DNA of 44,762 bases from Acidihalobacter sp. (GTDB taxonomy: Bacteria; Pseudomonadota; Gammaproteobacteria; DSM-5130; Acidihalobacteraceae): contig JALUXU010000051.1 in assembly GCA_027013225.1 (NCBI GenBank), positions 1-44,762 of the forward strand. Direction: 5' to 3'. The translations under genes were made by a program, and so were the position numbers. Positions 33,550 to 42,714 of the stretch are shown one piece after another. The notes below the pieces were generated by a model, which made no database searches, was not told where the DNA came from, and saw only the letters and a list, made by a program, of their open reading frames with translations. Each line of letters begins with the position of its first letter. The stretch's first letter is position 1.

Positions 33550-35769
33550 TTATGTTCTGTGCTTTGACAAAAAGCGGACACTCTTTCTGTAGGCACCTTT
33601 TACTCCACCCTCTTTCAAAGCCTGCTTGAACTTCAATCTCAAGATGGGGTTACTTACCATCAATTTGACACCTTTCAAGAGATAACGAGGCTTGAAGATA
33701 AATGAGGCGCCCATATTCACGGCACGATCAAGTGATCGGTGATCAACTGATTGGTTTGTTTTCCATGCAAACTCGGCATTCAAGTGCAGATGAAGTCCAT
33801 AACCCAGTGCCGCGCCCAACGCAGGCGGAAGCGATTCCAGATAGGGACGCAAACTGCGGTAATGCATGAGCCGCTCATTTCCGCTTCTCAGCATCCCATC
33901 ATTACTGGCGCGATACCAGAACAAGGGTTCGGGATAGAATCCCATCTTGGCTCCTGAAAGCGCCGCTTTGGCGAAAAACTCCCAGTCTTCGTGACCTATC
34001 CCATAATCTTCGGTGAATCCGCCTATGCGTTCGAAGACGGATTTTTTGACAATCGCATTGGCGTCTCCAAATCCATTTCGTATTGCACCCACACCTACTG
34101 CATTTCCCAGAGGAATCCATAATGCTTCCGGCCGACCTGATTGTGGTGGTTTATTCCCAGAAAATACAGCAAGCGGGCAAGTCATTATGTCAGCGCCAGA
34201 TTTTTGGATTCCCTTAACAAACAATTCAATCTCGTTTTCGAACGCGATATTGTCATCGTCCATGAAAAGCAGATATTCACCCGTCGCATGTTTTGCGGCA
34301 GTGTTTCTGGCCGCGCCAAGATAGGCGTTCTCCTGTCTGATGATTTTCCATCCGCGGCGGGCAAAATCTGCTTCTATTTCGTTCAACATAGCCTGTGCAG
34401 CAGGCGATTGGCTGCCATCATCTACAAGGACGACCTCGAAGTTATGATAAGTCTGTCTTTCCAATGAATCGATTGCCTGTCGCAAGTAATGAGGCCGTTC
34501 ATGATGGACAAGACAGACGCTGACCTTAGGTTGATAATTTTCATTGTGCGTAACTGTTTTCGTCTGCGCTTCTGAACTGACCTCGCTCAAAAAATCAGTC
34601 CATTGCTGGCGCGCCGCTTCTTCACTCACACGCAATCTTGCTTTGGGCGTGGACTGGAGCGATTCGATCAGTTTTTGCGCCAAGGCGGCGGGTGTCGGCT
34701 TGAACAATACGCGTGCATTGTCTTCTGGATGGATCAGTTCGGCAATCCCGCCCACATCGGCCGCGAGAAACGCAATGTTCTGGCTCAGGCATTCGAGTAC
34801 CGTATAGGGTGAGTTTTCGACCAGCGAAGGAATGACCGCCAATCGTGCATTGCCCCGCAAATAAGCCAAGGCTTCGGCACTATCCTTGTCATCGATAACG
34901 GAGAGAGGCTTAGGCCATCGTTTGCTTTTATCTTCCAGATAGGCCGTGCTTGAGAAGGTTGCTGTCTCGACCCTTTTCCCTAGAAAAGTGATTTTTTCTA
35001 TTTTCTCCCAATGCGCCTCGTTCATTCGATCCAGGCCGCGACAGAAAATCTCCAATCCTTTGCGAAGCTCAAGCCTGCCGAAAAACACCACTTCGTTTAT
35101 AGTCGTTTCATCGGGTTTGGAATCAGGTGATATGGCAGGTACATCAGGCATCAAATTCCTGATGACTCTACGATGAGAGTCCTCCGGCATCTTCCAGTTT
35201 CGTGCTGCCATCCACTCAAACATGTATGCGCTAGGACTGACGACATAATCCGCCATTTCAACACAGGAAGACTCCATCTCGAAGAGATCAACCTGATCGG
35301 GCGAGTCGGGTAACCAGAAATTTCCGCCATCAGCCCATCCGGTGGGGCTATGAGTCACAACGACAATCGGTGTTTTTTCTAAAGCAGCGCCCGTGCGACG
35401 CGCTGCCAGGCTGTAATAGGCTTCTGCATTCCATTCCGGGAAGATGATCGCATCGAAAGTGTCTCGTTCGCTCCGGGCTTTCAGCCATTGATAAATCTCA
35501 TAGCTTTTTATCCGGAACCACGGTGCATCCAGCCGACTCCCTTTCCACGACGGAAGCGGAACAAAGTCAACGCCCATTTTTTGGTAACAGTCGATCCAGT
35601 GAGCAATGGATTTTGTTTCGCTATGGCTCCCGAGGGTATACAACGCGGTTACGGAGTGACTGCTGGCTGCCAGATATTTTGCCAATGCCGTGAAAGCCGT
35701 GCCGATCCCGCCATTACGAATAGGCCCAACCCAGTCGGGCGAGACGAGTAAAATTTTATGTTTTTTCAT
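33550..35769 (-). CDS. Two-domain glycosyltransferase (GT4 fused to GT2)
   Basis: 739 residues. The N-terminal half (1-390) is a GT-B domain: VSPDWVGPIRNGGIGTAF at the start, EVVFFGRLELRKGLEIF at about 230, and NSPYTVLECLSQNIAFLAADVGG at about 330. From about residue 415 a family 2 GT-A domain starts: VSVCLVHHERPHYLRQAIDSL, VVLVDDGSQSP, LFMDDDN, then GGFTEDYGIGHEDWEF. Each half keeps its donor-site residues, so the protein may add two sugars in sequence. Base composition is clearly more AT-rich than neighbouring glycan genes, suggesting separate acquisition. Confidence 0.88.
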   Translation of the reverse strand: MKKHKILLVSPDWVGPIRNGGIGTAFTALAKYLAASSHSVTALYTLGSHSETKSIAHWIDCYQKMGVDFVPLPSWKGSRLDAPWFRIKSYEIYQWLKARSERDTFDAIIFPEWNAEAYYSLAARRTGAALEKTPIVVVTHSPTGWADGGNFWLPDSPDQVDLFEMESSCVEMADYVVSPSAYMFEWMAARNWKMPEDSHRRVIRNLMPDVPAISPDSKPDETTINEVVFFGRLELRKGLEIFCRGLDRMNEAHWEKIEKITFLGKRVETATFSSTAYLEDKSKRWPKPLSVIDDKDSAEALAYLRGNARLAVIPSLVENSPYTVLECLSQNIAFLAADVGGIAELIHPEDNARVLFKPTPAALAQKLIESLQSTPKARLRVSEEAARQQWTDFLSEVSSEAQTKTVTHNENYQPKVSVCLVHHERPHYLRQAIDSLERQTYHNFEVVLVDDGSQSPAAQAMLNEIEADFARRGWKIIRQENAYLGAARNTAAKHATGEYLLFMDDDNIAFENEIELFVKGIQKSGADIMTCPLAVFSGNKPPQSGRPEALWIPLGNAVGVGAIRNGFGDANAIVKKSVFERIGGFTEDYGIGHEDWEFFAKAALSGAKMGFYPEPLFWYRASNDGMLRSGNERLMHYRSLRPYLESLPPALGAALGYGLHLHLNAEFAWKTNQSVDHRSLDRAVNMGASFIFKPRYLLKGVKLMVSNPILRLKFKQALKEGGVKGAYRKSVRFLSKHRT

Positions 35770-35849
35770 TAATCTTCACTTTCCGGAACCAGCTATAGCT
35801 TTTGTCAGTGATTTTAGTTTTTTCAAATGCCACTTTAATCCCCATTATT

Positions 35850-36914
35850 TTAGATTTCTCTAGATTTCTCGACTGTTTTACGCAATGGCTTCGTCACTCG
35901 CCACGATCTGGAGTTTAGTACTCCGGCCAGTTCGGCCCTGGCCTGTTCGGCTTCGGCCCTGGCCTGTTCGGCTTCGGCCCTGGCCTGTTCGGCTTCGGCC
36001 CTGGCCTGTTCGGATTCCTTGTCTATCCACTTGAGATACTTTCTTTCTTTATCCCAGGATTCCAACCAAGCCTCCAACTTGGGTGGGAGCGCATTTTTGA
36101 TGGATAGCCATTCCGTCGGTTGCGCCAGATTACTCAAGTGAGCATAGACATCAAATACGAGCGGGGGGCACGCTTCATCACGCTCCAGTTCCTCAATAGT
36201 GTGTTTTGAATGCCTGAAATCGGCATCGATGAAATCGGAAACGTATTCGTCCAATGCATGTTCATCGCCAATGCTCAGCGTCAACATGCTCGCCAGCGCC
36301 TGTAGATGGTCTCTTGGCGTTTCCAGATAATTGTCGTAATCGATGATCCCTCTCAAGGAATCCGCTCTCAGGCTGTATTGGAGCCCTTCAAGCGTGTGAG
36401 CCAGCCATAACTGGTAGCCCCGTTCCCGGAGAATGCCATCCCGCTTGACCAACGAGTCCGCAACGCTCATGGGGTTGCGCAGGGCCAGAAGGCAATCGAC
36501 GCGCAAATCGCAGCGGGCGAAGACATCGAACCAAAATGGCAACAGCCGGGATATTCTCGGATCCTTGAGGCCGAAGACAGGGATGTTTTCCGTTTTCTTT
36601 TTGATGAGATCTACCGCCCGATCAAAAAAACCGAGACGGTAAATTTTGGTCATTTCCGTTTCGTTTATCTCAGAGAGGGTGTTCAACCACGTCCGGCCCA
36701 AGGCGCGCAGGATCTCTTCATTCAATTCGACAACGTCATTGTCTTCCCAGAATCCTTTATCGTTGATCCCTACCGCGGGGGGTATCAGGTTGCTCCCCAA
36801 TGAGACCCCAAGCACCTGAAGCCCTCGTGTGAGCATGCTGGTACCGCTGCGGTGCATACCCAGGACGAGGATCAATCGTTTCCTCTCTGTCGTCATGTTC
36901 GTCATTAATTTCAT
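35850..36914 (-). CDS. Sulfotransferase-like protein with C-terminal coiled coil
   Basis: 354 residues. The N-terminus LILVLGMHRSGTSMLTRGLQ is a P-loop of the sulfotransferase type (5'-PSB loop RSGTS), GLKDPR and LALRNPMSVADSLVKRDG are the matching later motifs, so PAPS-dependent sulfation of the glycan is plausible. Residues ~295-325 are four EQARAEA heptads forming a coiled coil, encoded by a 21-base tandem repeat, then a tail NSRSWRVTKPLRKT that is common at the ends of glycan enzymes. The ATG overlaps the Wzt stop by ATGA. AT-rich like the next gene. Confidence 0.75.
   Translation of the reverse strand: MKLMTNMTTERKRLILVLGMHRSGTSMLTRGLQVLGVSLGSNLIPPAVGINDKGFWEDNDVVELNEEILRALGRTWLNTLSEINETEMTKIYRLGFFDRAVDLIKKKTENIPVFGLKDPRISRLLPFWFDVFARCDLRVDCLLALRNPMSVADSLVKRDGILRERGYQLWLAHTLEGLQYSLRADSLRGIIDYDNYLETPRDHLQALASMLTLSIGDEHALDEYVSDFIDADFRHSKHTIEELERDEACPPLVFDVYAHLSNLAQPTEWLSIKNALPPKLEAWLESWDKERKYLKWIDKESEQARAEAEQARAEAEQARAEAEQARAELAGVLNSRSWRVTKPLRKTVEKSREI
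35934..36017 (-). repeat. Four 21-bp units encoding coiled-coil heptads
   Basis: Nearly perfect copies of the complement of CCTGGCCTGTTCGGCTTCGGC, encoding E-Q-A-R-A-E-A. The last copy changes to E-L. Slippage-prone. Confidence 0.9.
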
Positions 36915-37672
36915 GTCGTTTGAATCGGTATGACCTTCTGCTTCTGGACCGAGTCGATCAGATTGGCCACGTCGCCTGCTGCGACCATCTTTCCATGCTC
37001 CATCCGTATGTACCGATCACAAAACTGCGCGACCTGGTCTTGCGAATGCGACACGAACAACAGTGTCATGCCGCCATTGCGCATTTCCTCTATGCGGGCG
37101 AGGCATTTTTGCTGGAAGTCGGCATCGCCCACGGACAGGATTTCGTCGGCGAGCAGGATTTCGGGGTCGAGATGGATGGCGACGGAAAAGCCGAGCCGGG
37201 CGTACATGCCGGAGGAATAGTTCTTGACTGGCTCGTAGATGAAGTCGCCGAGTTCGGAAAATTCGAGGATCTTGGGAAACAAGGCGCGGGTTTCGCGGTT
37301 CTTGAGGCCGAACAGGCTGGCGTTGAGGTAGATGTTTTCCTCGCCGGTCAGCTCCGGGCTGAAGCCGACGCCCAGCGCGATCATGGGCACCAGGCGGCCG
37401 CGGGTGAGAATGCGCCCGGCGGTGGGCGGATAGATGCCGGCAATCAGCGACAGCAAGGTGCTCTTGCCGGAGCCGTTGTGCCCCATCAGGCCCAGCGCCT
37501 CGCCGCGCGCGACGGTGAAGGAGACATCCTCGACGGCATGGAAGATGTGCGGCTGCGGGCGCCAGCGTTTGTGGAACAGACCGACGAAGCGCTTTTTCAG
37601 CGTGTCCTGGGCGTTGTGGTGGAGCACGAAGTCTTTGCTGACGTGCTCGACGATGACGGCCGGCTCGCTCAC
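36911..37672 (-). CDS. wzt: Polysaccharide ABC exporter, ATPase subunit
   Basis: 253 residues. Walker A is GLMGHNGSGKST (about 65), signature KNYSSGMYARLGF (about 150), Walker B PEILLADEILSVGD, H-loop FVSHSQ. This is the ABCH-type ATPase of O-antigen or capsule export. It lacks the ~150-residue C-terminal carbohydrate-binding domain seen in long Wzt proteins, so export probably does not depend on recognition of a chain terminus. Starts with GTG overlapping the permease stop (GTGA). The frame extends upstream, but that part lies inside wzm. Confidence 0.92.
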   Translation of the reverse strand: MSEPAVIVEHVSKDFVLHHNAQDTLKKRFVGLFHKRWRPQPHIFHAVEDVSFTVARGEALGLMGHNGSGKSTLLSLIAGIYPPTAGRILTRGRLVPMIALGVGFSPELTGEENIYLNASLFGLKNRETRALFPKILEFSELGDFIYEPVKNYSSGMYARLGFSVAIHLDPEILLADEILSVGDADFQQKCLARIEEMRNGGMTLLFVSHSQDQVAQFCDRYIRMEHGKMVAAGDVANLIDSVQKQKVIPIQTT

Positions 37673-38469
37673 AGGCGCTCGATCAGGCGCGCGCCGCGCC
37701 GGTAGAACAGGGTGAGGCCGATGGCGAGCGAGAGCGCCGTCCACAGCGCGAAGCCAAGGCTGAGTTTCCACGAAGGCAACGTGTCGGCCCAGAACAGGCT
37801 CTGGAAGATGAGCGAGAATTCGGCAAAGGGGCTGAGCTTCATCAGCGACTGGATCAGCGGATGATGGATGCGGCTGAGCGGATAGATGATGGGTGTGGCC
37901 CAGAACAGGAGCTGGATAAAGACTTCGACCAGGTGCTTGAGGTCGCGAAAATCCACGTACAGCACGCACAGGGCGAGCATGATGCCGAAGGTGAAGCCCA
38001 GAAACAGGATGAGGTAGAAAGGATAGAGCAACAGCCCCGGATGCCAGTGGCCGCCGAGCGGCACATAAAGCGCGAACAAAATGCCCAGCGCCATGAGCCA
38101 CAGCGTGGCGTTGACCAGCAGGTTCGACAGCGGCACGAGCAGGCGCGGAAAGTAGATTTTCTTCAAAAGGTCGGCGTTGCCCACCAGCAGTTCCGAGCTT
38201 TGCATCACCAGCAGGGAGAACAGGTTCCAGTGAATGATGCCGACCACCATGAACAGCGGATAGTGTGGAAGATTCGATGGAAACACGTAGGTGAAGACCA
38301 CCAGATACATCAGGGTGATCATCAAAGGATTCATCAGCGACCAGGCAAACCCCAGCGCGGCGCCCTGATAGCGCACCTTGATTTCCTTGGCCACCAGGTT
38401 GCGCACCAGATCGCGGTAGCTCCACCAGCGTTGGAAGGGAGCGAGAGCGGATTGGATAGCGGCAGTCAT
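37669..38469 (-). CDS. wzm: Polysaccharide ABC exporter, permease subunit
   Basis: 266 residues with six membrane helices of the ABC-2 family. The cytoplasmic start WWSYRDLVRNLVAKEIKVRYQGA and the first helix LGFAWSLMNPLMITLMYLVVF are the standard Wzm signature. Moves lipid-linked glycan across the inner membrane with the Wzt ATPase. First gene of the glycan operon, which then runs to ispF; about 140 bases separate it from the DedA gene. Confidence 0.92.
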   Translation of the reverse strand: MTAAIQSALAPFQRWWSYRDLVRNLVAKEIKVRYQGAALGFAWSLMNPLMITLMYLVVFTYVFPSNLPHYPLFMVVGIIHWNLFSLLVMQSSELLVGNADLLKKIYFPRLLVPLSNLLVNATLWLMALGILFALYVPLGGHWHPGLLLYPFYLILFLGFTFGIMLALCVLYVDFRDLKHLVEVFIQLLFWATPIIYPLSRIHHPLIQSLMKLSPFAEFSLIFQSLFWADTLPSWKLSLGFALWTALSLAIGLTLFYRRGARLIERL

Positions 38470-38609
38470 GGGCGTGATTGCAAGATTGAGAAGAGTAATC
38501 GCGCGAATTCTAGCAGAATTTGAATAACAACCGGGTGAGGTTTGGCGGCAAGGTAGCGCCGCATGCTAGCGATCGATTGCCGTCGCTTGCGGATCAGGCA
38601 ACCACGGCT

Positions 38610-39239
38610 TCAATCCTGGCGATTCTGTTCCGTGTCATGGCGAAGCAGCTTGATATGCCGCCAGACGTACCAAATAAAGCCAGCTATCAGCAAGGCAACG
38701 ATGGCCAGATTGAAACGATGGAAAAGGCCGCCGATCGTATCCCAGTGTTCTCCCAGCTTGACGCCGACCCAGGCCAGCAGCAGGCACCATAGAAACGAAC
38801 CAACGAAGGTATACAAATTGAATCGCCATAGCGACATGCGCGCAATACCGGCGGGAATGGAAATATAACCGCGCACCACCGGCAACATGCGGCCAATGAA
38901 TATGATCAAGTCACCATGGCGTTTGAAAAGTCGATCCGCCGAATCAAGATCATGGCGACTGATGAGAAGATAAGGGCCGTAGCGTTCCAGGAACGGCCTG
39001 CCTCCCCAAGCGCTGACCAGATAAACGATCAATGAACCGGCCACGCATCCGATGGCGCCCACAAAAGCCACCAACCAAAGGTTGAACACCCCCTTGGTGG
39101 CCAAATAGCCCGAGAAAGGCATGATGACTTCGGATGGCAACGGCACGCAGGCGCTTTCGATGGCCATGAGCACGAACACGCCCGCATAACCCAGCTGATT
39201 GATAACGTGAATAATAAATCCTGCGAGATGTTCAAGCAT
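38610..39239 (-). CDS. DedA-family membrane protein
   Basis: 209 residues. Family features are visible: ESACVPLPSEVIMPFSGYLA, GSLIVYLVSAWGGRPFLERYG, and FIGRMLPVVRGYISIPAGIARMSLWRF, with four or five helices. DedA proteins are linked to undecaprenyl-phosphate or phospholipid recycling across the membrane and to proton-dependent stress resistance. Its place just upstream of a glycan export operon is consistent with carrier-lipid recycling, but this is inference. Confidence 0.88.
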   Translation of the reverse strand: MLEHLAGFIIHVINQLGYAGVFVLMAIESACVPLPSEVIMPFSGYLATKGVFNLWLVAFVGAIGCVAGSLIVYLVSAWGGRPFLERYGPYLLISRHDLDSADRLFKRHGDLIIFIGRMLPVVRGYISIPAGIARMSLWRFNLYTFVGSFLWCLLLAWVGVKLGEHWDTIGGLFHRFNLAIVALLIAGFIWYVWRHIKLLRHDTEQNRQD

Positions 39240-39311
39240 TAAGGCCTTCCTGATGCGGGAAAGAGAATGGTGGAGAGGGTTACGAGCCGCTTTTGAATCG
39301 CAATCTAAACA

Positions 39312-40202
39312 CTATTCAACAGGATTATCCAGCACGCCGATAGGCGCTATGCTCACCGACACCACATCACCCGGTTTGAGATATCTGGGCGGGGTGAATC
39401 CGGCCCCGACACCGGCCGGCGTACCGGTGGCAATGATATCGCCCGCTTGCAGAGTCATCACGGCGGAAAGGGTTTCAATCAAAGTTGGTATATCGAAAAT
39501 CAGTTCGCTCACGCATCCTTGCTGGCGCAATTCGCCATTGACATGGGTCTGCACGCATAAATCGCCAACGTTCGCCACTTCATCCGCGGTGAGGATGGCC
39601 GGTCCCATGGGACAGAAACCATCTAGACTTTTCCCCAAAAACCATTGTCCATGCCGTTTTTGCAAAGCCCGGGAAGTCACATCATTGAGAATCGTGTAGC
39701 CAAAGACGTGAGACATCGCCTCCGCGCGCGTGATCTCGCGGCCGCCGCGACCGATGACGACGCCCAGCTCACCTTCGTAATCCGTCGTCCCGGTGGTATC
39801 CAGATAGGATGGAATCGGTTCCTTGGGACCAATTACCGTGGTCGTTGCCTTGGTAAACACGATAGGCTGATCCGGCACATCCGCTGCGCCCGAGGGCAGG
39901 GATTTTATTTCATTGGCATGGGCCCGATAGTTTTTGCCGATGCAGATGATGTTTCTCGGCGGGCGCACAATGGGGGCCCGCAAGCAGATCTCGCTCAACG
40001 AAAGGCGATTCATGCTTCCTGCCTGCAATGCCTTTCGGCAGACAGTCATCGCCTCTTCGCCGGCGCGGATAAGTTCGAGCATGTCATTCGGCACATTGCG
40101 CCCCATCTGTTCCAGGGGAATCACCGTTTTTGTTTCCCGGTCGAGTGCGCCGAGCCGGCATTGTCCTGCCTTTTCATAGGTTACAAGTAACATTTTCCCC
40201 AT
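39312..40202 (-). CDS. Fumarylacetoacetase-fold hydrolase (FAH family)
   Basis: 296 residues. The FAH domain starts near residue 85 (NIICIGKNYRAHANEI) and carries the metal ligands in TDYEGELGVVIGRGG and the TILNDVTSRALQ loop, ending with TGTPAGVGAGFTPPRYLKPGD. The family includes acylpyruvate hydrolases, oxaloacetate decarboxylases and aromatic-pathway enzymes; the substrate cannot be read. The first 80 residues are the usual N-terminal extension of the longer subgroup. An ATG at 40193 is an alternative start. Confidence 0.87.
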   Translation of the reverse strand: MGKMLLVTYEKAGQCRLGALDRETKTVIPLEQMGRNVPNDMLELIRAGEEAMTVCRKALQAGSMNRLSLSEICLRAPIVRPPRNIICIGKNYRAHANEIKSLPSGAADVPDQPIVFTKATTTVIGPKEPIPSYLDTTGTTDYEGELGVVIGRGGREITRAEAMSHVFGYTILNDVTSRALQKRHGQWFLGKSLDGFCPMGPAILTADEVANVGDLCVQTHVNGELRQQGCVSELIFDIPTLIETLSAVMTLQAGDIIATGTPAGVGAGFTPPRYLKPGDVVSVSIAPIGVLDNPVE

Positions 40203-40451
40203 CCCGTGGTGTTTTTAGGCTTACCCGAATAGTTCATTCTGTCTCTGATAAAAAAGATACGGTGCGGACTGGAAATAGTGGTCCATGCATGCCAGCGAAT
40301 AAGGAAGTGTAGTCGGACCGGCACCGGGCGCGGCGCCGCGGTGAATTGTTTCCAAACCTGACGGGAGATTGCGAACGCGAACGATCCCCAAGGCCCAATA
40401 GGTCGATGTTGTAAGATTATAATTGGAATAACATATTTTCGAGACCCGATC

Positions 40452-40901
40452 ATGCGTGAACATTGGTTCGAATCCGTCATGGAAATGTCTAACCGGCTGC
40501 TCCATGCCTTTATCGCCTTAGCCTTGTTGGTCGCCAGCCTATTGCTGATCTGGCAATTTCTGTTTGACATTTATCAAACCGTGATCTCCGGTAATATCGC
40601 CCGCGGCTTTCTCAAATCCCTCGGCAACTTGTTCATACTGTGGGTGCTTTCATCGCTGATCTCCGCCGAAGTGCGCTACATGCGAACCGGCCATTTTTCG
40701 GTCAACGTGTTCATCGAAGCCGCTCTGATCACCCTCCTACGCCAGCTGATCATCATTCCGGTGGAAAGCCGCGGCCATATCCAGGAATGGGCATGGACAT
40801 ACGGTTTGATCGTAGCTGCCGTTCTCGCGGTTGGCCTGACCTACTTTCTCGTTCTAAAAACCCAGCCATCTGAATCAGAACCCCGCCCGCCGACACAATG
40901 A
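40452..40901 (+). CDS. PsiE-like inner-membrane protein
   Basis: 149 residues with four helices (about 14-38, 52-70, 80-98, 110-135). LFILWVLSSLISAEVRYMRTGHFSVNVFIEAALITLLRQLII follows the PsiE pattern. No partner gene: it reads outwards between the FAH gene and cpoB. A TATAAT palindrome (40418-40423) 28 bases upstream could be the -10, without a clear -35. Distant relative of the protein at 1530. Confidence 0.7.
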   Translation: MREHWFESVMEMSNRLLHAFIALALLVASLLLIWQFLFDIYQTVISGNIARGFLKSLGNLFILWVLSSLISAEVRYMRTGHFSVNVFIEAALITLLRQLIIIPVESRGHIQEWAWTYGLIVAAVLAVGLTYFLVLKTQPSESEPRPPTQ

Positions 40902-41030
40902 CCCCGATCTGACGCCCATGTAGTAAACACGGGCCATAACGGGCGGGATGAGACATGAATTGAGTTCAGATTTTCGCTCACCCCCAGCTCACCTTACCGT
41001 GACCCTATTGAGCCGAGAGGCTCACAAGAA

Positions 41031-41843
41031 TCAATGTCCTTGGCTTTGCATCTGCCTCAACCGATCCATGGCAAGACGTGCCTCAGTTGTGCCAGGATAC
41101 TGGTTGATCACGCTTTGTAGCGTCTTTCGCGCTTCGCTCCATTGCTTCAAGGCATCGTAGCAGTATCCAATTTTCAGCAACGCCGCCGGGACTTTATTGC
41201 TTTGGGGGTAGTTGTAGATCACGTTCTGAAAATGCTTCAACGCCTGTTTGTACATCTGCTCGACATAATAGGCCTCGCCTATCCAATATTCGGCGTTGGC
41301 GACATAGGGGCTTCTGGGATAGGCGCTTTCGAAAGATTCAAATGCAGTGATGGCCGCCTTGTAATGACTGTTCATCAGCAGATTGAACGCCTTTTGATAC
41401 GCCTCAAGATCCTTGCCATTATAATTTGGAGCCGATCCCGTCTGCGGAACGATGGAGGACGCTTGGGTGGTGGTCGCAGAAGAAGCTGGCGGTGTGGGCA
41501 CTGCCGTCGTCGGTGGAGCCAGACTCGTGCTGGCGGCAGAAACGGATGGATTCTGCCCGCTCGACGCTTCGAGCGCCTGGAGACGCTTATCGATATTCAT
41601 ATAGAGACGGCGCTGACGCTCGCGCAATCTCTGTATCTGATGCTCCAACACTTGATTTTGGCCGGTCAAAGAACGAACCTGCTGGCGCAGATTTTGAATC
41701 TGCATGTAAATCTGCACCAAAGTCGTTTGTGACTCTCCGGTGGCTGGAGGGGGGGCAACCGCCGGAGTGTTGGCAGCCCAAACCGGAATTGACAACATGA
41801 TCATGCCGGCAAAAAAGCCTGCTTTAATTCGAAACATACACAT
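41031..41843 (-). CDS. cpoB: Cell division coordinator CpoB (YbgF)
   Basis: 270 residues. A signal peptide (about 1-22, ending VWAAN), a coiled coil (residues 35-85, LQxQ-rich) that trimerises, a Ser/Thr/Pro linker, then a C-terminal TPR domain (from YQKAFNLLMNSHYKAAITAFESF to the end). In E. coli CpoB links Tol-Pal to PBP1b during division, in the periplasm. Last gene of the tolA-tolB-pal-cpoB order on the minus strand. The start has no strong Shine-Dalgarno; the ATG at 41843 or 41837 begins the signal. Confidence 0.93.
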   Translation of the reverse strand: MCMFRIKAGFFAGMIMLSIPVWAANTPAVAPPPATGESQTTLVQIYMQIQNLRQQVRSLTGQNQVLEHQIQRLRERQRRLYMNIDKRLQALEASSGQNPSVSAASTSLAPPTTAVPTPPASSATTTQASSIVPQTGSAPNYNGKDLEAYQKAFNLLMNSHYKAAITAFESFESAYPRSPYVANAEYWIGEAYYVEQMYKQALKHFQNVIYNYPQSNKVPAALLKIGYCYDALKQWSEARKTLQSVINQYPGTTEARLAMDRLRQMQSQGH

Positions 41844-42084
41844 ATTTTTATGACCTGTCTGTTGCTTGAACGGCCATTGATGACGCGTTCCAAGTTCATA
41901 AACCACTAGATTAACTGTTCCTGGATAGTGGGTCGTATCGCCGCTCAGCGCCGTGCGCCTATACTCACTTGCCTACGAACCCGATATATATCTGCAATCC
42001 GTATTCCGTGCGTTTTGTGCCGAATTCAATCTCAAACGAACTTCATCTCATCTTGCTTTGACGGCCTCCAAGGGCGCCTTTTTA

Positions 42085-42639
42085 TCATGGTCGGGAATTG
42101 AGCGGATAGACGATGTTCACGCGCCGGTTTTTCGCCCAACAACTTTCTGTTTGCTGAAAACACACCGGATTGTCTTTCCCATAGCTGATGACTTCTACTT
42201 GCTTGGGTGACACACCTTCCAGTTCAAGCAATTTCGCAACGCTCAAGGCGCGGCGTTCTCCCAAAGCCATGTTATAAGCCTGGGTGCCACGATCATCCGT
42301 ATTGCCTTCAATTCTGACCCGGAGATTGGGATGCGCCGCAAGATATTTGGCGTTCCGGCTGATCACGGACAAATATTTCGGCTCGATCTGACTGCTGTTG
42401 AATGCGAAATAAATGGTTCTCTGGGCAATCGGGCTATTTGGTGAATTCAGAGGGATTTCCTGCAGATTCTGACTGTTCAAAGCAGATGCCCGTCCACCCT
42501 TCGACGAAGTCGCGGAGGCCTGATTTTTGCCCGCAGCCGATGGAGTCATGCCAGTCTCCAGTTGCTTAGATGTGGGTGCGCAGGCGGCCAGAGAAACCAA
42601 GGCTATTCCCATCAGTGCACCGCGATAAACTTTGTTCAT
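42085..42639 (-). CDS. pal: Peptidoglycan-associated lipoprotein Pal
   Basis: 184 residues. The lipobox SLAACAP gives Cys at about residue 19 as lipid anchor, followed by a variable 60-residue linker and an OmpA-like peptidoglycan-binding domain: IYFAFNSSQIEP, EGNTDDRGTQAYNMALGERRA, YGKDNPV, NRRVNIVY. Pal ties the outer membrane to the wall and binds TolB. The ATG at 42639 is preceded by GGGGAA; the longer frame has no sense. 75 bases after tolB. Confidence 0.96.
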   Translation of the reverse strand: MNKVYRGALMGIALVSLAACAPTSKQLETGMTPSAAGKNQASATSSKGGRASALNSQNLQEIPLNSPNSPIAQRTIYFAFNSSQIEPKYLSVISRNAKYLAAHPNLRVRIEGNTDDRGTQAYNMALGERRALSVAKLLELEGVSPKQVEVISYGKDNPVCFQQTESCWAKNRRVNIVYPLNSRP

Positions 42640-42714
42640 TCTGATTCCCCTTCTGTGTTGGTCGTCTTTTGAAACTACATTTTGTTCACACTGTCGCAGC
42701 CGGCCCGCTTCCAT

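Noticed and set aside
37673-38425. Upstream extension of the wzt frame
   Set aside because: It lies inside wzm, is Arg/Pro-rich and lacks domains; the GTG at 37672 overlapping the wzm stop is the natural start.
40221-40505. 94-codon minus-strand frame before the PsiE-like gene
   Set aside because: No known features, no ribosome site, overlaps the 5' end of the PsiE-like gene.
41953-42210. Plus-strand frame between cpoB and pal
   Set aside because: It runs into pal antisense and has no ribosome site or domain; the rest of the 241-base gap shows nothing certain.
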